Of a stretch of DNA of 5,601 bases, positions 1-5,601 are shown in pieces. Origin of the DNA: CAZHAC01 sp964383855 (GTDB lineage Bacteria > Chloroflexota > Dormibacteria > Dormibacterales > Dormibacteraceae); the NCBI GenBank assembly GCA_964383855.1, contig CAYLIP010000097.1, positions 1 to 5,601 of the forward strand, in the 5' to 3' direction. Position 1 is the first letter of the stretch; each line of letters begins with the position of its first letter. The notes under the pieces were generated by a model. It did not search any database. It was not told the origin of the DNA and worked only from the letters and a program-made list of their open reading frames with translations. The translations under genes were made by a program, and so were the position numbers.

Positions 1-713
1 CGCTTGTCGATGATCGCGGGCGGGTATCCGAGGCGGACCAGGACCAGGTTCATGAGCAGGCGACCGGCGCGTCCGTTGCCGTCCAAGAAGGGGTGGATGC
101 GCTCGAAGGCGGCATGGCGCTTCGCTACCGCCTCCGCGATCGGCGCCTGGTCCTTGCCCAGACGGTTCACGTCTCTCACCCAGTCGGTGATGAGGGCGGG
201 GACCTGGGGGTGTGGGGGAGGCGTCATCCCGCCCCCGAAGGGCTGGATGTCGTGGCGACGCCAGTTGCCGGGGTCCTCGCTGTCGAAGGCGTCTGGGTGA
301 GGCGCCACCTCCCACACCGCTGCCATCGCGGTGTGATGGACCTGGCGCACCTCCTGGACGGTGAGCAGCTGGCCTGAGTCGGCTCCGGGATGGATGGCCT
401 CGCTATAGACCCAGCGCGCGGCCTCCGCGTACCCCTTCACCTCGAGGTAGTCCTTGAGCTCGCGCTGCCCGACCGCCTTGCCCTCGCGGAGCAGGACCTC
501 GACCTCCCGGAGGACCAGGGTGTTGCCCTCCAGGGCGGTCGAGTTGTGGGCCTCGTAGTACCAGATGTCGGACCAGATCCCCTCGGCCTCGTCGGGGGTC
601 GGCAGTCCGCCCAGTCGCGCCCGCAGCTCTTCGACCTCGAAGGCGAGGCGGTTGTGGACCGCGGCGCGCGGCGGCCGGCCTCTTGTCGGTAGGTTGCTCA
701 CTGTCTCGATCAC
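1..713 (-). CDS. Fic-domain AMP-transferase, self-inhibited class II type (C-terminus beyond window)
   Basis: Fic enzymes usually move AMP from ATP onto a hydroxyl side chain of a target protein. The catalytic loop HPFLDGNGRAGR is complete at residues 207-218 (plus positions 95-60) and fits HxFx(D/E)GNGRxxR, with H207 as the catalytic base and the GNGR anion-binding turn intact. An N-terminal motif S58-TAL-E62-G63-N64 fits the (S/T)xxxE(G/N) inhibitory helix, whose Glu blocks productive ATP binding; its position before the Fic core makes this a class II protein. All 237 codons present are open in one frame. GTG at 713 is chosen because an in-frame stop lies at 743-741 and there is no ATG between; GTG at 701 is a possible alternative. 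No good Shine-Dalgarno is visible. It lies 64 bp downstream of the small 91-residue gene on the same strand, so it may be co-transcribed or use its own promoter in the AT-richer gap. Family assignment is firm; the target protein is unknown. Confidence 0.93.
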   Translation of the reverse strand, partial: MIETVSNLPTRGRPPRAAVHNRLAFEVEELRARLGGLPTPDEAEGIWSDIWYYEAHNSTALEGNTLVLREVEVLLREGKAVGQRELKDYLEVKGYAEAARWVYSEAIHPGADSGQLLTVQEVRQVHHTAMAAVWEVAPHPDAFDSEDPGNWRRHDIQPFGGGMTPPPHPQVPALITDWVRDVNRLGKDQAPIAEAVAKRHAAFERIHPFLDGNGRAGRLLMNLVLVRLGYPPAIIDK

Positions 714-777
714 AAATTTAGCACAGCAAGATACGGGTTGCTACATGAGGCGAGTGAGAAATCAGCAAAGCAACTCA

Positions 778-1053
778 TCAGGCGGCACGCGTCTCACTGC
801 GATCCCCGAGAAGGGGAAGCAGCAGCTCGGCGAGGGCGTCCACGGCCTGTCGTTTGAGCTCGGGCGGGAGGGGCACGAAGGCCGGCGGTTGAAGGGCGAG
901 CGGCGCTTCGTCCGAAACGCGAACGGCAGAACGCCTTCTCGCCGGCGCCGTCGTGCGCCGCTTCTTGCCCGAGGGCTGGTTCGAGAGGGGGTCAGACTCC
1001 GGCCCCTTGGATTTCTCAAGCCCTGGCCGGGTCGACCGACGCGGAGTGCGCAT
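778..1053 (-). CDS. Small basic hypothetical protein, translationally coupled to the replication-relaxation gene
   Basis: This 91-residue product is not assigned to any named family. The first 45 residues are rich in Arg, Lys, Pro and Ser and look disordered and DNA- or RNA-binding-like. The last 30 contain a Pro-rich hinge (PLPPELKR, about 61-68) followed by a Leu/Ala-rich helix (AVDALAELLLPLL, about 70-82) suited to protein contact or dimerisation. ATG at 1053 is chosen because it overlaps the upstream TAA by one base (TAATG), a common sign of translational coupling. The frame stays open upstream to an ATG at 1161, but that longer version would overlap the preceding gene by over 100 bp and read it out of frame. 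From memory, small proteins with such a C-terminal helix occur beside recombinases and replication-type genes in mobile elements; that is an inference here. Confidence 0.6.
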   Translation of the reverse strand: MRTPRRSTRPGLEKSKGPESDPLSNQPSGKKRRTTAPARRRSAVRVSDEAPLALQPPAFVPLPPELKRQAVDALAELLLPLLGDRSETRAA

Positions 1054-2281
1054 TACCCGGCCTGACCCCCACCCGGCCGGCGGTCCCACCAGCGGGGCTT
1101 GCCGATGCACTCGGCGATCGGCCGCGTGCTGGGTTCGATCGGCGGCAGCTGAGCAAACCATGCCCGCATGCGAAGCCTGAGGTCTGAGTCGTTGTCGGCC
1201 GGATCCGTCTTCCAGTCCACCTGGAGCCAGATGCGACCGAGGGGGCCGGCTGACCGGAGTCGCGGAGCGGTGGTCGTCCAGAAGCTGCAGCAGGAGTCGC
1301 GGTTGAAGCGCGGCCGCTCGCGGCGGATGGCCTGGTGGATCACCTCCTCACGGCCTTCGCCAGGGACGACGAAGAGCACGTGGTGCCGCTGCGCGTTCCT
1401 GAAGGCCTCGAAATAGCGGACGTAGGCGCGCATCTTCTGGCGAAGCCGCGCGTTGGACTCGGTTGCCCGATCCCACTCCAGATCGAAGAGCACTCGCCCG
1501 GCCGGCGACAGATAGACGCCCATCCCATCGGGGATCGACGCCGGCAGCCGCCGCTCCCGGGCGAACTGCACCCGGTCGCTCCGGCAGTAGTCCTCGCCGT
1601 ACCAGTAGAAGAGGCCCTGATCGACCAGGGGGCGGCTCTGGGCGGCCAGGGCGACGAAGAACTGGTTGGCCTCCAGGTCGTGGACGGCGTGCCAGCAATG
1701 GTCGCGGGCCTCGCGACTGCGCTCGAGGTAGGGCCGGGCCTCCTCGCCCTGATGGTTGGCGAGCAGGCGCGCCCCCGGGGTGACAGTAGGAGGAGGGAGG
1801 GACGGCGGGTGACGCCCGGGGGTTCGATCACTTTCCACTGGTAGATCAGGCCCTGGTCGCGCAGGAGCTGGAGCCGCATCTGGGCTGAGCGGAGGCTGGG
1901 GAAGAAGAGCTCTTTGACCTGGAGGGTGTTCAGGTAGCGGTAGTCGTGCAGGGCCTGGAGGAGGACGAGATCCCGCTGCTTGAGCGTGCGCAGAAGCTGG
2001 CTGGTCTGGACTTGGTCGAGCGCAGCGTCGGCTTGAGGCGGGAGGTCTCTGAGGATGATGGGATGAGTTGAGAAGAGGGGAGACAGTCCTGCCGAAGCCG
2101 GCGGTGGGAAGTGAGTTCGGCCTCGAACTGCGGCTTTGTGCGCATCCTGCTTCGCTTGCTGATGCGCAAGGTGCCGCGCAGTCCCAGAAGCGAAGTACGA
2201 CGCGAAGTAGCGGCCCATGTCCTCCCGCTCTTCGTCTCCGGCATCGTCAAGCCAGCCCTTCGGCAGCTCTCCCTCTGTCAC
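1053..2281 (-). pseudogene. Replication-relaxation family protein, split by one -1 frameshift
   Basis: Joining two frames gives a 409-residue protein resembling the replication-relaxation (Replic_Relax) family found on actinobacterial and Chloroflexota plasmids and integrated elements; its biochemical role is poorly known. Residues about 100-165 form a winged-helix-like segment (LKQRDLVLLQALHDYRYL, then a Leu-rich recognition region and a basic wing). Residues 250-290 hold the family-like block with P251-D252-G, FDLEWDRATES (266-276) and a basic helix leading to YVRYFEAF. The frame changes at residue 170: the minus-strand run CCCCGGGGG (plus 1772-1780) lacks one G relative to the expected SPRG-ARLLA reading. 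GTG 2281 is the only start after the in-frame stop at 2323-2321, and GGGAGGAG lies 9 bases upstream. Its start overlaps the previous stop (GTGA) and its TAA overlaps the next start (TAATG). Whether the shift is real decay, an assembly error, or programmed slippage cannot be told from the sequence alone. Confidence 0.78.
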
Positions 2282-2750
2282 CTCGGGACGCTCCTCCCTG
2301 CGCGCCCGATCTGCCGGCTGTCAGGCGTGGCGATCATGTGCCCGGTTGGCGGCCGCATCTCCCAGATCGGAATGAGCGGTTCGCCGGGAAGGACATCATC
2401 GCGTTGCGCCCGACGGCCGAGTAGAAACCGGGGTCGGCGACCAGCCGGACGGCCGAACGGCTGAAGCCAGGACGAGATCGCAGACGTGATCTGTGACCTC
2501 GACGTTCTGCCAGATGCCCAGCTCGCGATGGCTGAACCATCTGCCGCCGTCGATGTCGGACCCGCGAAAAGAACGAAATCGCCTTCGGCCGACCCTGGCT
2601 GCCGCCCCGGCTCAAAACCGGTCGGCCCAAGGTCTGGAAGCCTCAGGCGAATCAGGGCATCTCCTTTACCAGAGCCTTCTCCGAGTCGTCAAGAGCTACG
2701 TTTGTCACAACCGGGGATTCGTCGCGGCGGGGGGGCCACACCTTTATCAC
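2278..2750 (-). pseudogene. Unknown protein of about 155 residues, broken by several -1 frameshifts
   Basis: No single frame is open through this stretch, but protein-like segments follow one another when the frame steps back by one base each time. The segments are: VIKVWPPRRDESPVVTN onward (about 2747-2658), LIRLRLPDLGPTGFEPG through GDFVLFAG (about 2658-2560), DIDGGRWFSHRELGIWQN through HVCDLVLAS (about 2557-2460), VADPGFYSAVGRNA (about 2440-2400), and DDVLPGEPLIPIWEM through GRSVPR with TGA at 2280-2278. Each junction is what loss of one base would produce. The final TGA overlaps the GTG of the replication-relaxation gene (GTGA), which supports this frame as the true C-terminus. Likely starts are GTG 2750 or GTG 2741; the latter follows GGTGAT, a Shine-Dalgarno-like sequence. 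I do not recognise the family. The mix of Trp, Asp and Gly is that of a small soluble domain, with no signal peptide or membrane segment. The exact junctions are approximate, and the reconstruction is an inference. Confidence 0.5.
2291..2298 (-). promoter_or_regulatory. Ribosome binding site for the replication-relaxation gene
   Basis: GGGAGGAG on the minus strand ends 9 bases before GTG 2281. It is the strongest Shine-Dalgarno match in the window and fixes this GTG start. It lies within the 3' end of the preceding broken gene, so translation of the two is probably linked. Confidence 0.75.
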
Positions 2751-2762
2751 CCCCTAGCCATC
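2751..2762. repeat. Direct repeat copy 1, CCCCTAGCCATC
   Basis: This 12-mer matches CCCCTAGCGATC at 2803-2814 with one mismatch, start to start 52 bp, about five helical turns. It abuts the candidate GTG start at 2750 of the broken gene. This position suits an operator or iteron-like site, but two copies could be chance. Confidence 0.4.
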
Positions 2763-2790
2763 GTTGAGCTCGAAATCGTCGCGCTCGCTG

Positions 2791-2820
2791 TCCTTTCTGT
2801 GTCCCCTAGCGATCCTTTCT
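2791..2820. repeat. Pair of exact TCCTTTCT octamers, 22 bp period
   Basis: TCCTTTCT occurs at 2791-2798 and again at 2813-2820, flanking the second CCCCTAGC repeat. The spacing puts both on the same DNA face. A regulatory role upstream of the minus-strand operon is only an inference. Confidence 0.35.
2803..2814. repeat. Direct repeat copy 2, CCCCTAGCGATC
   Basis: This is the second copy of the 12-mer at 2751-2762. It is nested between two exact TCCTTTCT octamers (2791-2798 and 2813-2820, 22 bp apart, about two helical turns), so the 30 bp segment is unusually repetitive for this window. Confidence 0.4.
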
Positions 2821-2949
2821 TGGCCCTCAGACCTAAGCGCTCCCGAGGGCAGGGTGCCGAAGCATTGGCGGAGGAGCTGAGGGCGTTTCGGTGGGCCTGA
2901 CACACCCCTTCCACTAACTGCACAGCGAAAGGGCCCGGTAGCCGTCAGA

Positions 2950-2979
2950 CGCCTCCTCAGAATGCGGAGCGCGGAGGCG
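2950..2979. other. Inverted repeat CGCCTCC / GGAGGCG
   Basis: Seven perfectly paired bases (2950-2956 with 2973-2979) enclose a 16-base loop. There is no T run on either side. It could be a protein-binding dyad, a weak terminator, or chance in GC-rich DNA. Confidence 0.25.
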
Positions 2980-3141
2980 CAGGACTGGCCACCCCGGCCA
3001 TCAGGTGGATGACCGTGTGCTCGCGGTGGCCCAAACCATCACCAGATCGCTTCCGCGGTTGTCCGTAAAGGAGGTCATTGGCGAAGCTGGGAGCGGTAGC
3101 AGAAGCGGCAGCCGGAGCGGGCCCTGCCATCCCGCAAGCTC

Positions 3142-3160
3142 GAGATCTCAGACAGATCTC
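3142..3160 (-). terminator. Compact hairpin 17 bases after the luxR-type gene stop
   Basis: GAGATCT and AGATCTC form a perfect 7 bp stem with a 5-base loop, beginning 17 bases after the TAG of the luxR-type gene on the minus strand. Placement fits a transcription end, but the stem is only moderately GC-rich and no T tract follows, so it is not a classic intrinsic terminator. Each arm contains the palindrome AGATCT, so a protein-binding site is an alternative. Confidence 0.3.
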
Positions 3161-3176
3161 CGCCGGCTGGCGTCGG

Positions 3177-3560
3177 CTAGCGTTCGCTCTTCGCGCGGTC
3201 AGAATCCCTCACGCTATCCACCAGCCATCCGTTAACCGCTTGAGCCCTGGAATGCCAGCCGTTGCGCTTGAAGAGGCGCTCAATGTGCGTGCGCACCGTG
3301 CGATTGGAGACTCCGAGCGTGGAGGCGATCTCGTCGTTGGAACAGCCTCGAGCGACCAGCCTCAAGATCCGCGCTTGCTGTTCGGTTAGGCGGACGTCCA
3401 TGAAGTCAATCCCTTGCCCGTTCACAGCGATTCCGGCGACAACGAGGCAGTCTCTGTGGCGGAGGATCATAGTCGCCGCTTGCCGGGAATGCAACTGCAT
3501 TTGCGGAGCCAGAGTTGATATGACTCCGCATGCTGTCAAGAACTCTTGGCGGTCGGTCAT
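3177..3560 (-). CDS. LuxR-type helix-turn-helix transcriptional regulator, short form
   Basis: The 127-residue product ends in a LuxR/GerE DNA-binding domain at about residues 57-112. Visible hallmarks are LTEQQARILRLVARG, SNDEIASTLGVS and TVRTHIERLFKR, with the recognition helix near residues 84-96. The first 55 residues match no phosphoacceptor or autoinducer-binding domain I know; a short hydrophobic stretch (CLVVAGIAV, 38-46) suggests a small beta-rich sensory or dimerisation segment rather than a membrane anchor. ATG 3560 is the only usual start after the in-frame stop at 3617-3615, although no strong Shine-Dalgarno precedes it. It is transcribed away from the large exported-protein gene, with 108 bp between the two starts, so it is a natural candidate to control that gene and itself. 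A single-domain LuxR protein may act without phosphorylation; its signal is unknown. Confidence 0.88.
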   Translation of the reverse strand: MTDRQEFLTACGVISTLAPQMQLHSRQAATMILRHRDCLVVAGIAVNGQGIDFMDVRLTEQQARILRLVARGCSNDEIASTLGVSNRTVRTHIERLFKRNGWHSRAQAVNGWLVDSVRDSDRAKSER

Positions 3561-3569
3561 TTTGCCGAC

Positions 3570-3598
3570 TTGACAGGAGTTCAGGGCCGCCCAATCAT
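3570..3598 (+). promoter_or_regulatory. Sigma-70-like promoter for the exported RHS-type gene
   Basis: A perfect -35 hexamer TTGACA (3570-3575) is followed after 17 bases by AATCAT (3593-3598), matching TATAAT at four of six positions. Predicted transcription would begin near 3605, giving a leader of about 65 bases that includes both dyads at 3623-3651. It also overlaps the start-proximal upstream region of the divergent luxR-type gene. Confidence 0.5.
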
Positions 3599-3622
3599 CC
3601 TCCCGCTGGTCACATCACATAT

Positions 3623-3639
3623 GCACCACTGATTGGTGC
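3623..3639 (+). promoter_or_regulatory. Hairpin or operator dyad GCACCA-N5-TGGTGC
   Basis: Six perfectly paired bases with a five-base loop lie in the predicted leader of the RHS-type gene. It could be an operator for the divergent LuxR-type regulator or an mRNA stem. It immediately adjoins the next palindrome. Confidence 0.4.
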
Positions 3640-3651
3640 GCCGCATGCGGC
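3640..3651 (+). promoter_or_regulatory. Perfect 12 bp palindrome GCCGCATGCGGC
   Basis: This uninterrupted palindrome ends 17 bases before ATG 3669 and directly follows the dyad at 3623-3639. Just after it, GGGGGAAGG (3656-3664) precedes the start by four bases and serves as the likely ribosome binding site. A protein bound here would sit in the transcript leader and could block transcription or translation start. Confidence 0.4.
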
Positions 3652-3668
3652 TGATGGGGGAAGGTTGA

Positions 3669-5601
3669 ATGGGCAATCAGCGATGGCTCGCGTCTGCTGC
3701 GGTCACACTCGTGCTAGCCGCGGCACCCTTGCTCGACCTGTCTGCTGCGTACGCAGCGACGACGCCGGCGCGGACTCAGACTCCGGCGGCCACGTCCTCG
3801 ACTCGAAACGCCTCACCCGCTCCAAAGGCTTCAACGACGCCGGCCAAACCGGCGCCGGCATCGATCACGACCGCCGGCGCAGCGCTGACCGCCGAGGCCA
3901 GCGCTCCTGTATCTGCGTCCGAGGTGGTCAGCCTCCGGACGCGGACGTCGAGAACGTACGTCGGAACCCACGGCGGGTTGCGCGCAGAGGTGACGCCCGG
4001 GTCCCAGAACTACAAGGACAGCCACGGCGCCTGGCAGCCGATCGACGATCAGCTGATCGCATCCAGCCAGACCGGGTACGCATATCAGAACAAGGCCAAT
4101 CGGTATACGCTCTTGCTCCCGGCGGACCTGGCCAAGACGCCCCTCAAGGTCGCAGTCGCCGGCGCCTGGGCGACCCTTCAGCTCGTCGGCGCCAAGGGCG
4201 CGCCCAACCTCAATGGCAACGCCGCCATATATCCCGCTGCACTGCCTGGCGTGACGCTCCGCTATGCGGCTCTCAACGACACCAGCAAGGAGGAAGTCAG
4301 CGTTGACAAGTCTGCTCAGCTGACCTCCCTGGTCTACACGCTCAAGCTGAGCGCCGGCCTGTCTGCCGTCCTCAACAAGCAGGGCGGTGTCGATATCGGT
4401 TCCGCCAGCGGCACAGTGTTCAGGCTGCCGGCCGGCTTCATGTATGACAACGCCACGCCCGCCGCGAGCTCCACCGCGGTTGAGACGCGGCTGACGCCTG
4501 TCGCCGCCGGTTATACGCTCACCGTGGTGCCTGACCAGAACTGGCTGCAGGATCCGGCTCGGGTCTGGCCGATCGTGATCGACCCGAGCACGAACTTCGA
4601 CATTTGGGCGGATTGCTACATCGCCAATGGAACGCTGGCGGACACCAACCTCTGCAATGGGTCCACGCTCAACGTGGGATATGACGGATCGACCGTATCG
4701 CGGGCTCTGATCGTCTTCAACATGCCAATCTCCCCCACGGCGACGATCGTCGATGCCAGCCTCAAGCTGGAGCTGTACTACGCTCAGTCGGGACAGGCGC
4801 AGAGTGTCGAGCTGCACCGGGAGACCTCCGACTACACGCCAAGCGCCGTCACCTGGAACACGACCGACGGCACCCATCCGTGGAATACACCCGGGGGCGG
4901 CGGCGACTACATCGCCACCGCCCAGAGCACGGCCTCGGCGGGCCCCACGACCGGTGTCGACTATGCTTGGCCGCTGACTTCGCTTGTCCAGGGTTGGGTC
5001 AACCAGTCGATCTCCAACGACGGCCTGCTCCTGAAGGCAGCCAACGAGGGTAGCGCTGGCCAGCTCCAGTTCTATTCGGACCGCGCCGCATGTGTCGGCG
5101 GCGGCACCTGCTATGGGCCGCGGCTCTCGATCGAGTACTTCTATGGGCTCGGCGAGCAAAGCTTCTACAAGCTCGACACTCGCAAGCTCAACGACCGCAT
5201 GCACATCGCGGTCAACGGTGGGAACGGCAACTTCTTGATCGGCGCCACCGACCTCTCGGCCCACGGCACCGGGCTCAACCTGAGCCTCGTCCGGACCTAC
5301 AACAGCCTCCTCTACAAGCAGGGCCAGGTGGGCTGGAACTGGCAGCTCAATCTCGGCAAGGACGTCTTCGTGGAGACCGGGACGGGCAGTGGCAGCTGGG
5401 ACGGGCCGATCTACCACGCACCCGACGGCCATGTCTTCAAGTTCACCCAGAGCGGCAGCACCTTCACCCCGCCGGCTGGCGTCAACGCGGCCCTGGTCCA
5501 GAACGACAGCAGCCACTGGACGCTGACCTTCAACCGCACCAACGAGAAGTACAAGTTCACCAACCTCGGGGACCCCAACTGCGCCGGCTGCGCCTACCAG
5601 A
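3669..5601 (+). CDS. Exported DNRLRE-domain, RHS-type protein (N-terminal 644 residues; continues beyond window)
   Basis: An in-frame TGA sits directly before ATG 3669, so the start is fixed, and GGGGGAAGG lies just upstream. Residues 1-29 form a Sec signal peptide (basic n-region with R5, hydrophobic core AAVTLVLAAAPLL, likely cleavage after AYA at 29). Residues 30-85 are an Ala/Thr/Pro-rich linker. Residues 93-300 form a beta-rich region with YKDSHGAWQPIDDQL and a closing WPIVIDPST, common in front of DNRLRE domains. The DNRLRE-like domain covers about 305-490, with SRALIVFNM, SAVTWNTT and LLLKAANEG as recognisable pieces and paired Cys that could form disulfides outside the cell. Residues 512-546 (HIAVNGGNGNFLIGATDL to VRTYNS) match the DUF6531-like opening of RHS/YD-repeat proteins. 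Such proteins are often very large and end in a variable toxin or adhesive tip; any repeats and tip lie beyond the right edge. The divergent luxR-type gene may regulate it. Confidence 0.9.
   Translation, partial: MGNQRWLASAAVTLVLAAAPLLDLSAAYAATTPARTQTPAATSSTRNASPAPKASTTPAKPAPASITTAGAALTAEASAPVSASEVVSLRTRTSRTYVGTHGGLRAEVTPGSQNYKDSHGAWQPIDDQLIASSQTGYAYQNKANRYTLLLPADLAKTPLKVAVAGAWATLQLVGAKGAPNLNGNAAIYPAALPGVTLRYAALNDTSKEEVSVDKSAQLTSLVYTLKLSAGLSAVLNKQGGVDIGSASGTVFRLPAGFMYDNATPAASSTAVETRLTPVAAGYTLTVVPDQNWLQDPARVWPIVIDPSTNFDIWADCYIANGTLADTNLCNGSTLNVGYDGSTVSRALIVFNMPISPTATIVDASLKLELYYAQSGQAQSVELHRETSDYTPSAVTWNTTDGTHPWNTPGGGGDYIATAQSTASAGPTTGVDYAWPLTSLVQGWVNQSISNDGLLLKAANEGSAGQLQFYSDRAACVGGGTCYGPRLSIEYFYGLGEQSFYKLDTRKLNDRMHIAVNGGNGNFLIGATDLSAHGTGLNLSLVRTYNSLLYKQGQVGWNWQLNLGKDVFVETGTGSGSWDGPIYHAPDGHVFKFTQSGSTFTPPAGVNAALVQNDSSHWTLTFNRTNEKYKFTNLGDPNCAGCAYQ

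Larger units (their letters stand above)
2821..3176. other. Stretch without a supported gene
   Basis: Short open frames exist on both strands here but none has a ribosome binding site, a family-like segment or a plausible boundary. The longest considered on the minus strand is a 57-residue frame (3130-2957) starting MAGPAPAAASA. I see a dyad at 2950-2979 and a compact hairpin at 3142-3160. The rest shows nothing I can assign. The stretch lies between the luxR-type gene and the repeat-bearing upstream region of the minus-strand operon, so it probably contains that operon's promoter, though no good -35/-10 pair stands out. Confidence 0.5.

Noticed and set aside
737..774. Inverted repeat GTTGCT / AGCAAC in the gap before the Fic gene
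   Set aside because: There are only six paired bases with a 26-base loop and no T run, which is within chance expectation.
711..780. A possible separate promoter for the Fic gene in the AT-richer 64 bp gap (TATCTT and TAAATT on the minus strand)
   Set aside because: No matching -35 element is found at a suitable distance, so I do not call it.
565..1065. A 166-codon plus-strand open frame
   Set aside because: It runs antisense to both the Fic gene and the 91-residue gene and has Arg-rich shadow composition.
1054..1161. Longer version of the small basic protein, starting at ATG 1161
   Set aside because: It would overlap the end of the replication-relaxation gene by over 100 bp in another frame; the TAATG start at 1053 is better placed.
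1335..1844. A 169-codon plus-strand open frame
   Set aside because: It is antisense to the conserved core of the replication-relaxation protein.
2493..2900. A 135-codon plus-strand open frame
   Set aside because: It is antisense to the reconstructed broken gene and crosses the direct repeats. It has no ribosome binding site and no family-like segment.
2957..3130. A 57-residue minus-strand frame beginning MAGPAPAAASA
   Set aside because: It has no Shine-Dalgarno sequence, is low-complexity at its start, and has no supporting context beyond following the luxR-type gene.
3831..5516. A 561-codon open frame on the minus strand
   Set aside because: It lies wholly antisense to the exported RHS-type gene, which has clear domains. 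The frame is low-complexity in Gly, Arg, Val and Ala with no recognisable motif, as expected from a GC-rich antisense shadow.

Overview
This is a high-GC window with GTG starts. It carries a Sec-exported, wall-less-outer-membrane style DNRLRE/RHS protein next to a replication-relaxation type gene. Together these suggest a Chloroflexota or Actinomycetota-like bacterium; this is an inference from gene types and composition, and the species cannot be named. No tRNA, rRNA, CRISPR array or recognisable transposase is visible.

Region 1 (about 1-2750, minus strand) is a tightly packed gene string. In transcription order it holds: a broken gene of unknown function (2750-2278) that reads as one protein only if several -1 shifts are allowed; a replication-relaxation family protein (2281-1053) whose GTG start overlaps the previous stop by four bases and which is itself split by one frameshift in a C run at 1772-1776; a 91-residue basic small protein (1053-778) coupled by a TAATG overlap; and, after a 64 bp gap, an N-terminal 237-residue portion of a Fic-domain AMP-transferase with its own inhibitory motif, which runs off the left edge. 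The overlaps and shared strand look like an operon of an integrated plasmid or conjugative-type element that is decaying or carries assembly indels, with Fic as an adjacent or cargo gene.

Region 2 (about 2751-3176) has no convincing gene. It contains short direct repeats just upstream of the broken gene, two weak dyads, and nothing else I recognise.

Region 3 (3177-5601) holds a small LuxR-type HTH regulator on the minus strand (3560-3177), divergent from a large plus-strand exported protein (3669 to beyond the right edge). The latter has a signal peptide, an Ala/Thr/Pro linker, a beta-rich N-terminal region, a DNRLRE domain and the start of an RHS-type (DUF6531-like) region, so it is the front part of an RHS/polymorphic-toxin-like secreted protein. 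The 108 bp divergent spacer carries a good sigma-70-like promoter for the exported protein and two adjacent dyads before its start codon, plausible sites for the regulator or for an mRNA structure.
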